This document shows, piece after piece, positions 21,928 through 30,389 of a stretch of 33,336 bases of DNA (the first letter of the stretch is position 1; each line of letters opens with the position of its first letter). The position numbers and the translations under genes are program-made. The stretch is from Sphaerotilus sp. (lineage in GTDB: Bacteria > Pseudomonadota > Gammaproteobacteria > Burkholderiales > Burkholderiaceae_C). The DNA lies in NCBI GenBank assembly GCA_013299055.1, contig JAAFKB010000043.1:1-33336 (forward strand), read 5' to 3'. Under the pieces are notes generated by a model, which saw only the letters and a list, made by a program, of their open reading frames with translations, searched no databases and had not been told where the DNA came from.

Positions 21928-24641
21928 GCCACCGCCCCGCGCAGCGACTCCAGCGCCCGTGCCGGCACGCCCAGGTCGCGCCACAGCTCCGGGTGGCACG
22001 TGAACAGCAGCACCTGGTGGCGCCGGGCGACATCGAACAGCACGCGCTTCATCTGCGCCAGCCGGCCAGCGTCGCTGTGGACCAGCGCGTCGTCGAGGAT
22101 CAGCAGCGTCGGCCGACCCGCCGCGCGCAGCAGGTCGGCGTAGGCGAAGCGCACGATCAGGCCGAGCTGCTCGCGTGCGCCGAAGCTCAGGGCGTCGAAC
22201 TCGCCACTGTCGCCCACGGGCAGACCGGGCCGGTTGAGCGCGGTCGGCAGCAGCTGATCGCTGAGCGAGAGCGTGGCGTTCGGGAAGAGCAGGTGCAGGT
22301 AGTGCTGCAGGTGCTGCTGCAGCGGCGCCTGCAGGTGGGCCAGCGTCTTGCGCCGTTGCTCGGTCAGGCGCTGGCAGAGCCAGTCGAGCGCCGCGGCGCG
22401 GCGGCTCAGCTCGGTGTGGCGGCGCTGGGTGCGCTCGCGTTCACCGGCCAGCGTGGCGCGGCGTTCCTCCAACCCCTGCGCGCCAGCCTGTTCCAGCGTG
22501 CTTTCCAGCCGGGCGATGCGCAGCAGGCGGTCTTGTTGCGCCTTGGCGTGCAGCGCCAGGCTGCGGGTCAGGCGCTCGATGTCCTGCGCCACGTTGTCGG
22601 GTCGGGCATCGCGCAGCGTCTGGCCCGTGTGCGCGATGCGGGTGGTCAGCTCGCTGGCTTGCGTGGACAGGCGCTGGCGCTGGGCCTCGGCCTCGTGCTG
22701 GCGCTGCTGGCGGGCGGGGTCGTGCAAGGCGGCTTCGGCGGCGGCCAGTTCGCGGGTGGCAGCGTCGAGTTCGCTGCGGGCCAGCGTGTGCTGCTGCGTC
22801 GCGTGGGCGAGGGCGGCCTGCTGCTGGCGATCGAGGGCCAGTGCGGCCTGGGCCACCGGCTCGGCTTCGGACAGCCCGCCGTCCGTCGCCGGCAAGTCGG
22901 GGAGCGCCCCGAGCCGGGCGTCCACCAGCCGCAGCGCCTCCTCGGTCTGGGCCAGCAGCAGCCGCAGCGCATCGACGCCCTTCGGCGCCAGAAGCTTGAC
23001 CTCGCGCTCGGCCACCCGGAGGTCGGCCTGCAACGCGGTGTGCTGGAGCAGACGGGCTTCCGCCGCGGCCAGATCGGGCAGCCCGAGCGCCTGCAACTGC
23101 TGCTGCAAGGTCTGCTGCGCAGCGGCGTGCGCCCGCTCGCGCTCGACCAGCGCCTCGCCACCGGGCTGGATGTGGAAGGTGCCGACGCCCGGCACGCGCA
23201 GCCATGTCGGCGCCAGCAGCAGCCGCTCGCCGCGGCCCTCCAGCCGTCCGATCACCTGGCCCTCGGCCTGCAACTGCTCCACCGACTGTGCCGGCTCCAG
23301 CGTGTAGGCCAGCCGCGTCGCCGCCGCGTCGCGCTGCAACCCCGCCTCGCGGCAGGCGCGCTCCGCCAGGCGCAAGGGCTCGACCTGCGCGGTCGTGATG
23401 GCGCAGCCGGCCGCTTGCTGCTGCAGCATGATCAGGCGCTGGCGGGCGGCTTCGGCCTCGGCGAGCTGCTCGCGCTGTTGCGTGGCGTGGCGGGCGGTGG
23501 TGTCGCGCTGCGTCTGGGCTTCGGTGCGCTGGGCGCGCTGACGGGCCTGCTGCAAGCGGGTGTCGGCCTGCGTCCACTGGGCGCGGGCGCTGTCGGCGTG
23601 CTGGCGGGCGGGTTGCAGCGCGGCCTCGGCGGATTCGAGCGTCTGAACCGCCGCCTGCTGCGTGGCGCGGCGGCGCAGGACGGCGGTTTCCTGCTGCACG
23701 GCATCGTCGCGCTGCTGGTCGAGCAGGCGCTGCTGGCCTTGCAGCCCCGCAAGCCGGGCGCGGTCTTCGGCGAGGGCCCGTTCGATCTGCGCCAGCCGCT
23801 CGCGTTCCGTCTGCGCCTGCTGCAGGTCGCGGCGCAGCGTGTCCTCGGGGCGGTCGCGTGTGTCCTGCTGCTGTTCAGCCCGCTCGGCGGCAAGCTGATC
23901 GACCTGCTGCCGGTAGGCGAGGATCTGTTCGTCCAGCGTGGCGAGCTGCGCCGTCTGTGCCTCCAGTGACTCCTGCGCGGCCAGGTAGTCGCCGCGCGGG
24001 CGACCCGTGCCGGTGAGCAGCAGGTCACGTGCCTTGGTGAACTGCGCCAGCAGCGCGTCGCCGTCGGTGGCCGCCAGCGTCGCAGCCCCCTGCTCGGCCT
24101 CGCGGCCATGGATCAGGCCCTGCAGCGCGTCGTGCAGGTGCTCGCGGGCGTGCTGGGCCGGGCCGTGCAGCTCCTGGCCGGTGCCCTGTTCGATCCACAG
24201 CAGGCCGGGAATGCCCCAATGCTCCGGCTTGGCTGCGCCCTTGCCGGCGTAGGCGAACCCGAAGATGTGCGCCAGCCGGTCTTCGGCGTCCACGCCGTCG
24301 AGCCGCTGCGCACCGAGCTGCAGGCTGCACCGCTTGTGCTTCAGGAAGGTCTTCACCAGCCGCGCCGGCGCCCCGTCGAGCACGAAGTCCAGCTCGACCG
24401 TCGGCGCGGCGGCTGGATCGCTCCACGGCCGCAGGTCATCGACGGTGCTGGAGCGGTGGCGCTCGAAGAAGGCGGCGCGGATGGCGCGCACCAGCGTGCT
24501 TTTGCCCGCCTCGTTGGCGCCGGTGAACAGGTTGAGGCCGGGCTGCAGGTCGGGCAGCTCGAAGGGTCGGCGGAACTGGCGGAACTGCTCGACGCGCAGG
24601 CGGGTGAGCTGCAGCGGGAGCGGGATTGGCATGTGGTCCAT
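21924..24641 (-). CDS. SbcC/YhaN-like AAA ATPase with long coiled coil, no zinc hook
   Basis: This 905-residue SMC-like ATPase should pair with the nuclease encoded just upstream. The N-terminal ATPase half has Walker A GANEAGKST at residues 41-49. Long heptad-type, Gln/Arg/Ala-rich coiled coils fill about 170-410 and 480-780. Between them a short beta-rich insert (LLLAPTWLRVPGVGTFHIQPGG) replaces the CxxC zinc hook of SbcC/Rad50; no CxxC occurs anywhere. The C-terminal half has the signature LSFGAREQLGLIV and Walker B PTLLILDDALVHSD, then FTCHPELW. This layout resembles YhaN. It starts three bases after the nuclease stop, and its own stop overlaps cobS by four bases. Confidence 0.85.
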   Translation of the reverse strand: MDHMPIPLPLQLTRLRVEQFRQFRRPFELPDLQPGLNLFTGANEAGKSTLVRAIRAAFFERHRSSTVDDLRPWSDPAAAPTVELDFVLDGAPARLVKTFLKHKRCSLQLGAQRLDGVDAEDRLAHIFGFAYAGKGAAKPEHWGIPGLLWIEQGTGQELHGPAQHAREHLHDALQGLIHGREAEQGAATLAATDGDALLAQFTKARDLLLTGTGRPRGDYLAAQESLEAQTAQLATLDEQILAYRQQVDQLAAERAEQQQDTRDRPEDTLRRDLQQAQTERERLAQIERALAEDRARLAGLQGQQRLLDQQRDDAVQQETAVLRRRATQQAAVQTLESAEAALQPARQHADSARAQWTQADTRLQQARQRAQRTEAQTQRDTTARHATQQREQLAEAEAARQRLIMLQQQAAGCAITTAQVEPLRLAERACREAGLQRDAAATRLAYTLEPAQSVEQLQAEGQVIGRLEGRGERLLLAPTWLRVPGVGTFHIQPGGEALVERERAHAAAQQTLQQQLQALGLPDLAAAEARLLQHTALQADLRVAEREVKLLAPKGVDALRLLLAQTEEALRLVDARLGALPDLPATDGGLSEAEPVAQAALALDRQQQAALAHATQQHTLARSELDAATRELAAAEAALHDPARQQRQHEAEAQRQRLSTQASELTTRIAHTGQTLRDARPDNVAQDIERLTRSLALHAKAQQDRLLRIARLESTLEQAGAQGLEERRATLAGERERTQRRHTELSRRAAALDWLCQRLTEQRRKTLAHLQAPLQQHLQHYLHLLFPNATLSLSDQLLPTALNRPGLPVGDSGEFDALSFGAREQLGLIVRFAYADLLRAAGRPTLLILDDALVHSDAGRLAQMKRVLFDVARRHQVLLFTCHPELWRDLGVPARALESLRGAVA

Positions 24642-24644
24642 GGT

Positions 24645-25811
24645 TCAGGCTCCCTGGCCAGCACGGCGGGTGGCCAGCGCCGCGGCCACCAGCGCCAGCG
24701 CCTCGCGGGCCAGCTCGGGCGATGGCACGGTGGCGGTCGAGGTGGATTGCTGCGCCGCGTGCAGCTCGTCGATCAGCGCACCGAGGTAGCCGTCGGCGCG
24801 CAGGGCCGCGATGTCGTCGGCCGTGGGCGCCAGGCGCAGGGCGCTGCGGTCCACGTCCAGGTGACGCACCCGCGCCTCGGTCTGCGCCAGCACGGTGTTC
24901 AGCCGCTGCTCGCCGGCGAGGTCGAGCTGGCCGCGCAGGCGCAAGTCCACCACGTCGGCCTGGCCCAGCGCCGCCAGCGTCTCGGCAGCGGCATCCAGAT
25001 CCGACTCCACCTGCAGCGCCAGCACGAGGCGCTGCCAGCGGAACTGGCCGACCGGCAGCGGCGTGACCTGCGGCGCGGGATCGGCGGCCGTGTCGGCGCA
25101 GGTGCGGGGCGCCAGCTCGACCAGCAGTGCCTGCCCGGCCCCGTTGTCGCGGTCCTTGTGGCGGTCAGGCTCGGGCGTGCCGCTGTACCAGGTGCGCGCG
25201 TCCAGGCGGCGGCAACCGTGCCAGTCGCCCAGCGCGAGGTAGTCCAGCCGCGCCCGCTCGGCCCGGTCGGGCGCGATCGGGTTGGCCGAGTCGATGTCCT
25301 CGGCCAGCACGCCCTGCACGCAGCCATGTGCCAGACCGATGCGCGCCAGCCCCGGCGGCGTCTCGGCGTGGTCGAACCAGTCGGTCAGGTCCGCGTAGGT
25401 GTGGCGCTGGGTCAGCGGCGCCGGCAGCACGGCCACCCCCGCCTCGGCCAGCACGATCGGCTCGGGCTGGAGCGCCAGATGCACCCGCGCCGGCACGATC
25501 CCGAGCCGCACCGCCCGCTGCCAGACGCTTTCGCTCAGCGCCGCGTCGTGGTTGCCGGGCAGCAGCACCCACGGCCCCGCGTAGCCGGCCAGCGCATCGA
25601 ACAGGCGGCGCAGCGTGCGCTCGGACACCGTCTGGGCGTCGAAGACATCGCCCGCCACCAGCACGGCGTCCACGCGGTGCGCCGTGGCCAGCCGCGCCAG
25701 CCGCTCGACGGCGGCAAAGCGTGCCTCCATCAGCGGCATGGCGCTGTCGGGCGGGAAGGTGGTGTACTGGCGGCCGATCTGCCAGTCGGCGGTGTGCAGC
25801 AGGCGCGGCAT
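24645..25811 (-). CDS. SbcD/YhaO-like metallophosphoesterase (DNA repair exonuclease)
   Basis: This 388-residue calcineurin-type phosphoesterase is probably an Mn-dependent DNA nuclease. Motifs in order are LLHTADWQIG, VLVAGDVFDAQ, VLLPGNHDAA, LAHG and LALGDWHGCRR. In the first motif the usual D-x-H reads D-W-Q, so one metal-ligand histidine is replaced by glutamine. The C-terminal 150 residues are a DNA/ATPase-interaction type region. The ATG at 25811 lies five bases after the cobT stop; the longer frame upstream is antisense-like noise over cobT. The SbcC-like partner follows after three bases. Placement between cobT and cobS is unusual. Confidence 0.85.
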   Translation of the reverse strand: MPRLLHTADWQIGRQYTTFPPDSAMPLMEARFAAVERLARLATAHRVDAVLVAGDVFDAQTVSERTLRRLFDALAGYAGPWVLLPGNHDAALSESVWQRAVRLGIVPARVHLALQPEPIVLAEAGVAVLPAPLTQRHTYADLTDWFDHAETPPGLARIGLAHGCVQGVLAEDIDSANPIAPDRAERARLDYLALGDWHGCRRLDARTWYSGTPEPDRHKDRDNGAGQALLVELAPRTCADTAADPAPQVTPLPVGQFRWQRLVLALQVESDLDAAAETLAALGQADVVDLRLRGQLDLAGEQRLNTVLAQTEARVRHLDVDRSALRLAPTADDIAALRADGYLGALIDELHAAQQSTSTATVPSPELAREALALVAAALATRRAGQGA

Positions 25812-25816
25812 CGCGG

Positions 25817-26872
25817 TCAGCCCGCCCGGCCGCTCACGCCCGCCGACGCGAAGCTCGCCATCTCCGCCAGGATGCGGCAGGCCGAGTCCAGCAGCGACCA
25901 GGCCAGCGCCGCCCCCGAGCCCTCGCCCAGCCGCAGCCCCAGGCTCAGCAGCGGCTCGGCCTCCAGGCGCGCCAGCATCAGCCGGTGGCCGGATTCGTCC
26001 GACTGGTGCGCGAAGACGCAGCGTTGCAGCACGTTGGCCGACAGCCGCGACGCCACCAGCACCGCGCTGCTGACGATGAACCCATCGACGACGATCACGC
26101 GCCGCTGCGCCGCCGCCTCCAGCACCGCGCCGACCAGCATCGCCACCTCGAAACCCCCGAAGGCCGCCAGGGCGTCGAGCGGATCGGTCGCGGCGGCGTG
26201 GCGGGCCAGCACCTTGCGCAGGATCTCGGTCTTGCGCACCAGGGCCGGGCCGTCCACGCCGGTGCCGCGCCCGGTGCAGCGGTCGATGGCTTCCCCGGTC
26301 AGCCGCGCCATCAGCAGCGAGGCCGACGAGGTGTTGCCGATGCCCATCTCGCCGAACAGCACCACGTTGCCCGGCAGGCTGCGCACGACGCCCGCGCCCG
26401 ACTCGACCGCCGCCGCACACTCCGCCGCCGTCATCGCCGGACCCTCCAGCGCGTCGGCCGTGCCCCAGCCGATCTTGCGGGCCAGCAGGCCGGGACGCGG
26501 CGCGAAATCGTGCTTCACGCCAGCGTCGACCACCGTCAGCGCCAGCCCGTGCTGCCGGGCGAGCACGCTCACGGCCGCACCGCCGGCCAGGAAGTTCTCG
26601 ACCATCTGCCACGTCACGTCGCTCGGGAACGCCGAGACGCCCCGCGCCGCCAGCCCGTGGTCGCCCGCGAAGACGACCATCTGCGGGTGTTCGAGCGCGG
26701 GCAGGTCGCGGCCCTGGATCTGCGCGAGCTTGAGCGCCAGCGCCTCGATGCGGCCGAGCGAGCCTTGGGGCTTGGTCTTCTGGTCGAGCGCGGTCTGCAC
26801 GCGGGTGGTCAGCGCCTCGTCGCGCAGGTCGGCAATCTGGGGGATCCGGGGGATCTGGGGGATCGGGCTCAT
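25817..26872 (-). CDS. cobT: Nicotinate-nucleotide:dimethylbenzimidazole phosphoribosyltransferase
   Basis: This 351-residue enzyme makes alpha-ribazole-5'-phosphate from the lower-ligand base and nicotinate mononucleotide. Landmarks are DQKTKPQGSLGRIE near the start, VVFAGDHGLAARGVS, GEMGIGNTSSASLL, the FEVAMLVGA helix and, near the C-terminus, LGLRLGEGSGAAL with the probable catalytic glutamate. The ATG at 26872 overlaps the cobQ stop by one base (TGATG). Residues 4-13 are a small Pro-Ile repeat encoded by a 9-bp tandem repeat, an addition in front of the usual N-terminus. The SbcD-like gene begins five bases downstream. Confidence 0.96.
   Translation of the reverse strand: MSPIPQIPRIPQIADLRDEALTTRVQTALDQKTKPQGSLGRIEALALKLAQIQGRDLPALEHPQMVVFAGDHGLAARGVSAFPSDVTWQMVENFLAGGAAVSVLARQHGLALTVVDAGVKHDFAPRPGLLARKIGWGTADALEGPAMTAAECAAAVESGAGVVRSLPGNVVLFGEMGIGNTSSASLLMARLTGEAIDRCTGRGTGVDGPALVRKTEILRKVLARHAAATDPLDALAAFGGFEVAMLVGAVLEAAAQRRVIVVDGFIVSSAVLVASRLSANVLQRCVFAHQSDESGHRLMLARLEAEPLLSLGLRLGEGSGAALAWSLLDSACRILAEMASFASAGVSGRAG
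26837..26863. repeat. 9-bp tandem repeat in the cobT N-terminus
   Basis: Three copies of C(T/C)GGGGGAT lie end to end. On the coding strand they encode Ile-Pro-(Gln/Arg) units. Because the unit is nine bases, copy-number change would keep the frame. Confidence 0.6.
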
Positions 26873-28374
26873 CAGCGGTCTTTCAGCAAGTTCATCAGCA
26901 CGCTCTCGGGCACATGCTGGTCCAGAAAATCGGCGAGTCCGTCGAACACGGCATCCAGCGTGCACACCTCGACGCCGAACAGCGCGCGCAGCACGGCGGG
27001 CGACTCGAACAGGCCATGCGCGTACAGCCCGAGCACGTTGCCCTGCTGCCAGCCGAGCACGTCGCCAGCCGCGTTGCGCACCGCGGCGGTGGCGGTGGGC
27101 AGGTCGGGGTGCTGGGCGGTGCGGCCGTGGTGGATCTCGTAGCCGTCGAAGGCCACACCCGACAGCGCCGACCATGGGCCTGTCGCCACGCTCGGCTCGG
27201 TCAGCGTGGCGAACCGGGCTTGCGTCGGCCGCAGCAGTTTCTCGGGCTCGAACACCGTCACCAGCGGCAGCAGCCCCAGCCCCGGCGCGTTGCCCCCGAG
27301 CGGATCGTCCACCGCGTGCAGGTCGATCAGCGCCTCGCCCAGCATCTGCAGGCCGCCGCAGATCCCGAGCACCGCCCCGCCCTGCCCCGCGTGGCGCGCC
27401 ACCGCCAGATCCAGCCCCTGCGCACGCAGCCAGGCCAGATCCGCCGTCGTGTGCTTCGAGCCGGGCAGGACCACCCAGTCCGCGCCGTCCAGATCGCTCG
27501 GGCTGCGCGCCCAGACCAGCCGCACGCCGGGCAGGTTGCGCAGGGGCTGGAATTCGTCGAGGTTGCTGATGCGCGGATACGCCACGACGGCGAGGCGCAG
27601 CGGGCGGGTGGACGTGGCCGAGGCTCCCCCCGTGCTGCGGTCGTCGAACACGCCGTCTTCCTCGGGCAAGCCGTGCTCGCGCCACATCGGCAGCACGGCG
27701 ACCGTGGGCACACCGGTGAGGGCTTCGAGCTGCTCCGGGCCGGGGGACAGCAAGGCCGCGTCGCCCCGGAAGCGGTTGAGCACGAACCCCTGGATCAACG
27801 CCCGCTCCTCCACGGGCAGCAGCTGGTGCGTGCCGTAGAGGTGGGCGAAGGCGCCGCCGCGGTCGATGTCCGTCACCAGCAGGCAGGCGGCGTCCGCGGC
27901 CAGCGCGGTGCGCATGTTCACGTAGTCGCTGGCGTGCAGGTTGATCTCGGCGGGCGAGCCGGCGCCTTCGATGATGACCACGTCGTGTTCGGCCATCAGT
28001 GCGTGCAGCGCGTCGCGGGCAAACGGCCACAGCACTTCGCTGCGTTCGCGCCACGGCACGGCGGCCAGGTCACGCCGCACGGCGCCCAGCACGACCACCT
28101 GGCTGCGCGTGTCCGCCTCCGGTTTCAGCAGCACCGGGTTCTGGCGCACCTCGGGCGTGGCGCGGGCGGCCAGCGCCTGGAAATACTGCGCGCTGCCGAT
28201 CTCGCCCACCGTGCCGTCCGGTGCAGGCACGACGCGGGCGTTGTTGCTCATGTTCTGTGCCTTGAACGGCGCGACCCGGTAGCCGCGCCGCGCATACCAG
28301 CGGCACAGCGCCGTGACCAGCCAGCTCTTGCCGGCGCCGCTGGTGGTGCCCAGGACCATGATCGCGCGTGCCAC
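26872..28374 (-). CDS. cobQ: Cobyric acid synthase (glutamine-hydrolysing)
   Basis: This 500-residue enzyme amidates side chains b, d, e and g of adenosylcobyrinic a,c-diamide using ATP and glutamine. The N-terminal synthetase has the P-loop GTTSGAGKS, FKAQNMSNNA and EGAGSPAEINL. The C-terminal class I-like amidotransferase has the nucleophile Cys in GAVLGICGGLQMLG, then YEIHHGRT and GLYAHGLFES with the catalytic His. I chose GTG at 28374, seven bases after a GAGGAG ribosome-binding site and ten bases after the stop of the aminotransferase gene; the longer frame to 28446 lies inside that gene. The cobT start overlaps its stop. Confidence 0.95.
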   Translation of the reverse strand: MARAIMVLGTTSGAGKSWLVTALCRWYARRGYRVAPFKAQNMSNNARVVPAPDGTVGEIGSAQYFQALAARATPEVRQNPVLLKPEADTRSQVVVLGAVRRDLAAVPWRERSEVLWPFARDALHALMAEHDVVIIEGAGSPAEINLHASDYVNMRTALAADAACLLVTDIDRGGAFAHLYGTHQLLPVEERALIQGFVLNRFRGDAALLSPGPEQLEALTGVPTVAVLPMWREHGLPEEDGVFDDRSTGGASATSTRPLRLAVVAYPRISNLDEFQPLRNLPGVRLVWARSPSDLDGADWVVLPGSKHTTADLAWLRAQGLDLAVARHAGQGGAVLGICGGLQMLGEALIDLHAVDDPLGGNAPGLGLLPLVTVFEPEKLLRPTQARFATLTEPSVATGPWSALSGVAFDGYEIHHGRTAQHPDLPTATAAVRNAAGDVLGWQQGNVLGLYAHGLFESPAVLRALFGVEVCTLDAVFDGLADFLDQHVPESVLMNLLKDR

Positions 28375-28384
28375 GCAGCACTCC

Positions 28385-29524
28385 TCAGTAGGTGGACAGG
28401 GACTGGAAGCCCGTGGAAAAACCGGACTGGCGCACCGTCGGCACAAACGCCCCGTCCCCCACCGTCTGGCGCCACAGCAGCGACAGCGCCTGCTGTGTCG
28501 GCGGCGGCTGCACGCTCACGCGCACCCAGCCGGGCAGGCCCATCGCCGTGCAGTCGCGCAGCTTGAGGCCCGCCGTCCGCAGCGCCGGCAAGACCCGCGA
28601 CGGGTGCAGCGGATCGGACGCGGCCTCGTCACCCGCCGACCACTGACCCCAGCGGGCGATGTAGTAGGGCGTGACGCTGGTGAGGCAGGTCCAGCCCAGG
28701 CGCTTCTGGCACAGCTCGATCTGCTGCCGGCGCCAGCTCCGCAGGATGTGCAGGCTGGAGCGGACCCAGCTCTGCGCCTCCTCGCTGGCCCAGCACGACA
28801 GCAGCGCCACGCCGTGGGCGCCCAGCGGCCAGGCGGGCGCCAGCACGGCCAGGCGCTCCAGCAGCCAGTCCGTCAGCGTGGCACAGGCAGGCAGGCGGGC
28901 CGGGGCGATGGCATAGGCAGCGCGCACGCCGACCAGCCCCAGCGCGGCACAGGGCGACCAGAGCTGCCACGCATGCTCCGGAACCGCCGGGGCCTCGCCG
29001 TCCAGGCGCAGCGGCGCGCTGGTCCGGTTCACCACCAGCACCGACTCGCCCGGCTGGAACGGCGGTGCTGCACGGGCGTCGCCGATCGGGCTGCCCGGTT
29101 CGGCATGCCAGATCAGCCACGGTGGATCCTGCGCGTCCACATCGTCGATCTCGCGCACCACTGGCAGGCCCAGCGCACGGGCCGCAGCAGCGTAGACATG
29201 GCCGCCGTAGTCCGGCACGCGCACGCGGGCACCGGGGTGGATCAGCGCGATGGCCAGGCTCATGCGGTGGATGAACTCGCTGGCGCTGGCGGCCACGACG
29301 ATGCGCACCGGGTCCACGGCATGCAGGCGGGCCAGTTGCTGGCGCAGCACGGTGTAGCCAGGGTCGGGGCTGCGGCGCACATCCACCTGGCGCACCTGCT
29401 CCAGCGCCACCGGTGCAGGGCCGCACGCATTGGCCGTGGTGGAGAAATCCCAGCGCGGCACGCCCAGGGCGTCCGGCCCGCCGTGGGGCCCCGCAGCGGG
29501 GTGGTCGTGGATGGAGGTGGTCAT
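28385..29524 (-). CDS. CobD/CobC-like aminotransferase-fold protein lacking the PLP lysine
   Basis: This 379-residue protein has the fold of L-threonine-phosphate decarboxylases, which supply aminopropanol phosphate for the cobalamin nucleotide loop. Family features remain: HGGPDALGVPRWDFSTTANACG near the start, IVVAASASEFIHR, VPDYGGHVYAAAARALGLPVV, a WHAEPGSPIGD segment and the C-terminal substrate arginine in WVRVSV. The active-site stretch reads LWSPCAALGLVGVRAAYA. The Schiff-base lysine should lie eight residues before the arginine of GVR, but residue 193 there is alanine (codon 28948-28946). Only two lysines occur in the whole protein, both late. The reading frame is intact. It may be inactive in PLP catalysis, or have a new role. 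The start is ATG 29524 with GGAGG upstream. Confidence 0.8.
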   Translation of the reverse strand: MTTSIHDHPAAGPHGGPDALGVPRWDFSTTANACGPAPVALEQVRQVDVRRSPDPGYTVLRQQLARLHAVDPVRIVVAASASEFIHRMSLAIALIHPGARVRVPDYGGHVYAAAARALGLPVVREIDDVDAQDPPWLIWHAEPGSPIGDARAAPPFQPGESVLVVNRTSAPLRLDGEAPAVPEHAWQLWSPCAALGLVGVRAAYAIAPARLPACATLTDWLLERLAVLAPAWPLGAHGVALLSCWASEEAQSWVRSSLHILRSWRRQQIELCQKRLGWTCLTSVTPYYIARWGQWSAGDEAASDPLHPSRVLPALRTAGLKLRDCTAMGLPGWVRVSVQPPPTQQALSLLWRQTVGDGAFVPTVRQSGFSTGFQSLSTY

Positions 29525-29572
29525 GGTCTGGCGGTCGTTGTGGTGGTGCGGTGCCCGGCGGCCGGGCCGCGA

Positions 29573-29601
29573 AGCATAGACGTGCGCACCCTCCCGGTCG
29601 A
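29573..29601 (-). promoter_or_regulatory. Candidate internal promoter in the cobalamin operon
   Basis: In the 100-base gap between btuD and the aminotransferase gene, the largest in the operon, the minus strand carries TCGACC (29601-29596) and TATGCT (29578-29573) with 17-base spacing. Each matches four of six consensus bases. A 6-bp GC hairpin (29553-29567) lies just downstream, without a T run. Confidence 0.3.
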
Positions 29602-29624
29602 TGTCCAGACGTAACGCATGCCGC

Positions 29625-30389
29625 TCACACGAGCCGCGGCAAGGCCGCCCACTGGCCCTCCACCTGCACGATCCGGATTGCGCCGCCGAACACCGCCACC
29701 AGCGCCGCTTGCACGTCCGGCGCATCACAGCGGCCCACCGCCCGTACCCGACCCGCCGCCAGCACCACCAGCCGATCCGCCGCCAGCGCGAGGCCCAGAT
29801 CGTGCAGCACGCTGACCACCACCTGCGTGTGGCCGAGTCGGGTGGTCTGGCGCATCAGCCGCACGAGGGCGACCTGGTGCGGCGGGTCGAGGTGGGTGGT
29901 GGGTTCGTCCAGCAGGAGCACCGGCGCCTGGACGGCGAGCGCACGCGCCAGCAACACCCGCTGGCGCTCGCCACCGGAGAGTTCGGACAGGCGGCGGTGT
30001 TGCCAGGACTGGCATTCGGTGTCGTGCATGGCTTGCTGGACGATGGCTTCGTCCAGCGGGCCGGGGGTGGCGAACAGGCCGAGCTGCGGCAGCCGCCCAA
30101 GGTGCACGACATCGCGCACGGCGAGTTCGCCGCTGGAGTCGGCCTGCTGCGCCAGCCAGGCGAGCTGGCGGGCGCGGTCGCGAGCGGACCACTGCGACAA
30201 GGGGCGACCAGCCAGCGTGACCTCGCCGCCGTGCAGCGGCTGCAGACCGGCCAGGGCGCGCAGCAGGGTGGACTTGCCGGCGCCGTTGGGGCCGACGATG
30301 GCGGTCCAGCCGGGCGGGAACTCCACGGTGATGCCATGCAGGACCGGGCGGTCGCCCAGACGGACTTGCAGCGCGTGGGCAGCGATCAT
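29625..30389 (-). CDS. btuD: Vitamin B12 ABC transporter ATPase
   Basis: This 254-residue ATPase powers corrinoid import through the adjacent BtuC-like permease. Walker A is GPNGAGKST, the signature is LSELSGGERQR, Walker B is VLLLDEPTTHLD and the H-loop is VLHD. Length and layout are those of FecE/BtuD proteins. The ATG at 30389 overlaps the permease stop by four bases (ATGA). It belongs to the FecCD/BtuCD group, which also imports iron-siderophores; the flanking btuB, btuF and cob genes make cobalamin the likely cargo. Confidence 0.92.
   Translation of the reverse strand: MIAAHALQVRLGDRPVLHGITVEFPPGWTAIVGPNGAGKSTLLRALAGLQPLHGGEVTLAGRPLSQWSARDRARQLAWLAQQADSSGELAVRDVVHLGRLPQLGLFATPGPLDEAIVQQAMHDTECQSWQHRRLSELSGGERQRVLLARALAVQAPVLLLDEPTTHLDPPHQVALVRLMRQTTRLGHTQVVVSVLHDLGLALAADRLVVLAAGRVRAVGRCDAPDVQAALVAVFGGAIRIVQVEGQWAALPRLV

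Noticed and set aside
24108-27569. Very long plus-strand frame (over 1100 codons) opposite the sbcC, sbcD, cobT and cobQ genes
   Set aside because: Antisense to four well-identified genes; the translation is Arg/Ala/Gln-rich low-complexity sequence without domains.
25817-28054. A 745-codon frame suggesting a long CobT fusion
   Set aside because: Codons before ATG 26872 read cobQ in the wrong frame; the TGATG junction with cobQ defines the real start.
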